From NCBI GenBank assembly GCA_023434145.1, contig JAEYTI010000179.1, positions 1 through 19,237 of the forward strand: 19,237 nt of DNA. Direction: 5' to 3'. Of the stretch, positions 15,053 to 19,237 are shown piece by piece. The stretch's first letter is position 1. Every line of letters starts with the position of its first letter. The DNA is from Chloroflexota bacterium. GTDB taxonomy: Bacteria; Chloroflexota; Anaerolineae; Anaerolineales; Anaerolineaceae. A program made the position numbers and the translations under genes. The notes under the pieces were generated by a model. That model searched no databases, was not told the DNA's origin, and saw only the letters and a list, made by a program, of their open reading frames with translations.

Positions 15053-15058
15053 TACAAT
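15053..15058 (+). promoter_or_regulatory. Possible -10 element of the pyrophosphatase gene
   Basis: TACAAT lies 48 bp before the chosen ATG at 15106, with no convincing -35 partner. Transcription from here would begin near 15065, which excludes in-frame starts farther upstream. Confidence 0.4.
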
Positions 15059-15105
15059 ATGGTGACAAAAACACTATACATATTGCCAAAAAAAAGAGGA
15101 TGAAC

Positions 15106-17424
<2,319 letters not shown>

Positions 17425-17480
17425 CTGGTTCAATCCGCTGCGGCCGGCATCTATAGCCTGTCCGTTTAACCTACTTTATT

Positions 17481-17528
17481 AAAGAAGATCCTCACCCTCA
17501 GCCTAAACGAGGGTGAGGATCTTCTTTT
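17481..17528 (+). terminator. Bidirectional intrinsic terminator between convergent genes
   Basis: An 18-bp perfect stem (17481-17498 with 17510-17527) with an 11-nt loop carries CTTTT on the plus-strand 3' side and, read from the other strand, TTTAATAAAG after the stem. It lies between the converging pyrophosphatase and VOC genes and fits termination in both directions. Confidence 0.85.
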
Positions 17529-17532
17529 GCGG

Positions 17533-17976
17533 CTATTCCGAGGCGACGTTCAGTTGAACGGTCACCCCGAATGGGTCAATGATCACAGCATAGCCATCAC
17601 TGAATATGCTTTTTTCAAACGGCAGAATGATGTTCGTTCTCGCGTCGGCGGTGAGCGAGTCGTACACTTCCTGCACCGTCTGAAAGTCATGCGCCTCGAA
17701 GCATAGAGAAACTGCGTCTCCGCTTGTAATCGCCGCAAGCCCATTGACCGGCCCATCAGCGATCATCAACTGGCTTTCCCCTATCAGCAAAACAGAATGA
17801 GAAATGTAAGCTGCCTGCGCGTTTTCATATGAGAATTCCGGATCATACGCCTTCATATCCTCATAGGTTTTCAGAAAAACAACTTGCGCCTTCAGGTGCT
17901 TCTCGTAAAACCGGATCGCCTCCGCGGCATTTCCATTCATCGCTAGAAAGGGTGACAGCGTCATACGTTTTTCCAT
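17533..17976 (-). CDS. VOC-superfamily (PhnB/glyoxalase-like) protein
   Basis: A 147-aa vicinal-oxygen-chelate fold protein of the PhnB type. It begins MTLSPFLAMNGNAAEAIRFY (residues 5-24), contains YISHSVLLIGESQLMIADG (57-75) and ends with ILPFEKSIFSDGYAVIIDPFGVTVQL, split here, the usual second half of the fold. Such proteins are small cytoplasmic dimers; many are glyoxalase or resistance-like but the reaction is unknown. ATG 17976 is preferred over TTG 17988 because the TTGGAGG itself is the Shine-Dalgarno, 5 nt away. It is transcribed divergently from the WYL regulator, a common pairing that suggests control by that regulator. Its 3' end abuts the bidirectional terminator. Confidence 0.85.
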   Translation of the reverse strand: MEKRMTLSPFLAMNGNAAEAIRFYEKHLKAQVVFLKTYEDMKAYDPEFSYENAQAAYISHSVLLIGESQLMIADGPVNGLAAITSGDAVSLCFEAHDFQTVQEVYDSLTADARTNIILPFEKSIFSDGYAVIIDPFGVTVQLNVASE

Positions 17977-18007
17977 AATATCCTCCAAAATGGGTCAGGT
18001 TTTCTAC

Positions 18008-18051
18008 TTGAGGGTTTGCGATGATGCCACTATAATCTTCAATGGTGTCAT
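18008..18051 (+). promoter_or_regulatory. Divergent promoter region with overlapping dyad, WYL regulator and VOC gene
   Basis: TTGAGG (18008-18013), a 17-bp spacer and TATAAT (18031-18036) form a good plus-strand promoter. On the minus strand TATAGT (18034-18029) overlaps the same bases and could serve the VOC gene. An imperfect dyad (ATGATGCCA 18021-18029 with TGGTGTCAT 18043-18051, 7 of 9 pairs) is centred on the shared -10, a likely operator for the WYL protein. Confidence 0.55.
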
Positions 18052-18077
18052 TTCCTGAAACCTTTTGGAGTGTATAG

Positions 18078-19043
18078 ATGAAACGATCGGAAAGAATCAA
18101 CAGCATGCTGATCTATCTCAACGATAAAACGTACTTCAATTTGAAGGATGTGATGGCCAAGTACAATATCTCAAAGAGCACCGCGCTGCGAGATATTCAA
18201 TCGCTAGAGGCTTTGGGTATGCCCATTTACTCTGAGCCGGGCCGATACGGTCGGTACGGGATTCTGAAAAACAAACTGCTATCCCCCATTATCTTCACCG
18301 TAGATGAAATGTATGCGCTGTATTTTGCCATGCTTACATTAGACTCGTACCAGTCCACGCCGTTTCATTTAAGACTGCGCGAACTCAAGGAAAAGTTTCA
18401 ACGAAGCATATCTCAGGAAAATATCCATCGCCTGCGGCGGATGGAAGCGGTCTTGCAGTTCGAAAACACCCAGCACATCAACGCCAGCCCGCTTCTGCGA
18501 GAAATTGTCGAAGCGGCAGTCGATCAGGTGGTGTGCGAGATTGTTTATATGCAAAATGGGCGAGAGACCACAGCCCGTGTTCAGTTTCAATATATCAATT
18601 CCAGGTTCGGCCAGTGGTATGGTTCTGGTTTTCAGATCGAAACGAAAGCACTGAAGATATACCGCTGCGACCGGATCAAAGTACTGAAGCGCTGTGATGG
18701 CTACCCATCTCTCGACCGCGAGGCAATCGACCGGCACATCGCTGCCGCGAATCGCAAAGAAAATGTCACGGTTTTTCAGGTCGAGGTTACCAACAAGGGG
18801 GCAGACATCTTCTATAAAGAGAATTATCCCTCGATGACCCTGGAAGAAGACCGTGGTAGATTTTTCATCAAGGGTACTTACAAAGACAGTGAAGAACAGT
18901 TTATCGCGCGTTATTTTCTCAACTTCGGAGACAGTATCATAAAGATCGCGCCAATGAAGCTGCACCAGAACATCGAAAATATGCTTGCGGCGCTGCGCGA
19001 ACATTATCTGCGCATCACTTCTGATCCCAAATGCCGCGCTTAG
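18078..19043 (+). CDS. WYL-domain transcriptional regulator with N-terminal HTH
   Basis: A 321-aa YafY-like regulator. Residues 1-60 form a DeoR/HTH_11-type winged helix (ERINSMLIYLNDKTYFNLKD, then YNISKSTALRDIQSLEALG). Residues about 135-225 hold a WYL-like ligand domain with WYGSGFQIETKALKIYRCDRI in two short blocks around Y/C/R, and the rest is the C-terminal extension of the family. The literal WYL tripeptide is WYG here. ATG 18078 has TTGGAG upstream. It is divergent from the VOC gene and probably controls it and itself; some WYL proteins bind nucleic acid ligands but no ligand is implied here. Its TAG stop overlaps the TAA of the converging TetR gene. Confidence 0.87.
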   Translation: MKRSERINSMLIYLNDKTYFNLKDVMAKYNISKSTALRDIQSLEALGMPIYSEPGRYGRYGILKNKLLSPIIFTVDEMYALYFAMLTLDSYQSTPFHLRLRELKEKFQRSISQENIHRLRRMEAVLQFENTQHINASPLLREIVEAAVDQVVCEIVYMQNGRETTARVQFQYINSRFGQWYGSGFQIETKALKIYRCDRIKVLKRCDGYPSLDREAIDRHIAAANRKENVTVFQVEVTNKGADIFYKENYPSMTLEEDRGRFFIKGTYKDSEEQFIARYFLNFGDSIIKIAPMKLHQNIENMLAALREHYLRITSDPKCRA

Positions 19044-19237
19044 GAACCGCCTTTGACGCTCTGTTCCACCATTTCTTCCATGGCCTGGAGAATGTTTGCC
19101 TTTGTCGCCTCATCGGGCGCGGATAATCCAAACAGTTCAACCAGCCACAGGCCATCTGCCACCAGCCGGACGATCGCGGCCTTGGTCGGATCGATTCCAT
19201 CCTGATTGAGGAGCCCCACCCATGCTTGAAACTGCTC
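19040..19237 (-). CDS. TetR-family regulator, C-terminal part (runs off window)
   Basis: Sixty-five codons in frame up to the window edge, ending at TAA (19042-19040). The translated part reads EQFQAWVGLLNQDGIDPTKA, then AIVRLVADGLWLVELFGLSA and a short helical tail ending VKGGS. The DPTKAAIVRLVADGLWL pattern is typical of the ligand-binding C-terminal domain of one TetR group. The DNA-binding half lies beyond 19237. Its stop codon overlaps the stop of the WYL gene by two bases in opposite orientation. Family assignment rests on the C-terminal pattern alone. Confidence 0.7.
   Translation of the reverse strand, partial: EQFQAWVGLLNQDGIDPTKAAIVRLVADGLWLVELFGLSAPDEATKANILQAMEEMVEQSVKGGS

Noticed and set aside
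14929..15105. N-terminal extension of the pyrophosphatase
   Set aside because: Fifty-nine residues without family likeness, overlapping the probable promoter; ATG 15106 with AGAGGA fits better.

Overview
The window looks like a chromosomal segment of a moderately GC-rich bacterium, most likely Chloroflexota (Anaerolineae-like). That placement rests on family resemblance and gene mix only; no marker gene settles it. All long reading frames use the standard code and TGA is used as an ordinary stop by several genes, which matters for the two special TGA codons described below.

Layout. 76-4171 (+): a four-gene Dpp/Opp-type ABC importer (two permeases, two ATPases) whose binding protein is not in the window; a long intercistronic hairpin separates the permease genes. 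4370-6146 (+): plsY (acyl-phosphate:glycerol-3-phosphate acyltransferase) and a membrane GT2 glycosyltransferase resembling carotenoid glucosyltransferases. 6174-7889 (+): a promoter overlapped by a 39-bp near-perfect palindrome, a membrane-anchored DUF3179 protein interrupted by one in-frame TGA, and an overlapping tetR gene that probably represses the operon. 8370-7960 (-): a short leader ORF, RNA hairpins, and the first 60 codons of a YedE/FdhT-type selenium transporter whose remainder is missing. 8633-10387 (+): a fused PabB-PabC protein for p-aminobenzoate synthesis. 10624-14867 (+): a ferric-reductase-like flavocytochrome, a 30-residue single-helix membrane peptide and a type-2 P-type cation ATPase. 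15106-17424 (+): a K+-dependent membrane pyrophosphatase. 17533-17976 (-) and 18078-19043 (+): a VOC/PhnB-like protein divergent from a WYL regulator. 19040-19237 (-): the C-terminal end of another TetR regulator.

Main discovery candidate: a selenium locus at 6199-8374. (a) The DUF3179 gene has TGA exactly where the family has the first Cys of its CxxC motif. The frame stays open for over 200 codons of recognisable domain, and a perfect 7-bp stem with a CGUGU loop lies 20 nt after the TGA, as expected of a bacterial SECIS. It is therefore probably a selenoprotein with a UxxC centre. (b) On the opposite strand, upstream of the yedE fragment, a leader ORF with a strong Shine-Dalgarno reads MINPFRCR and then TGA. 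After this TGA come the same 13-nt spacer length, another perfect 7-bp stem of different sequence, and a CGUGA loop at the same 20-nt distance. Downstream lie mutually exclusive antiterminator and terminator structures. I infer a transcription attenuator that reads the selenocysteine codon itself. With scarce selenium the ribosome stops at UGA, the antiterminator forms and the transporter is expressed. With ample selenium the ribosome reads through, the terminator forms and the transporter is off. I know of no described attenuator of this kind, but novelty could not be searched. The caveats are that the transporter gene is truncated here and no selA/B/C/D gene is in the window.
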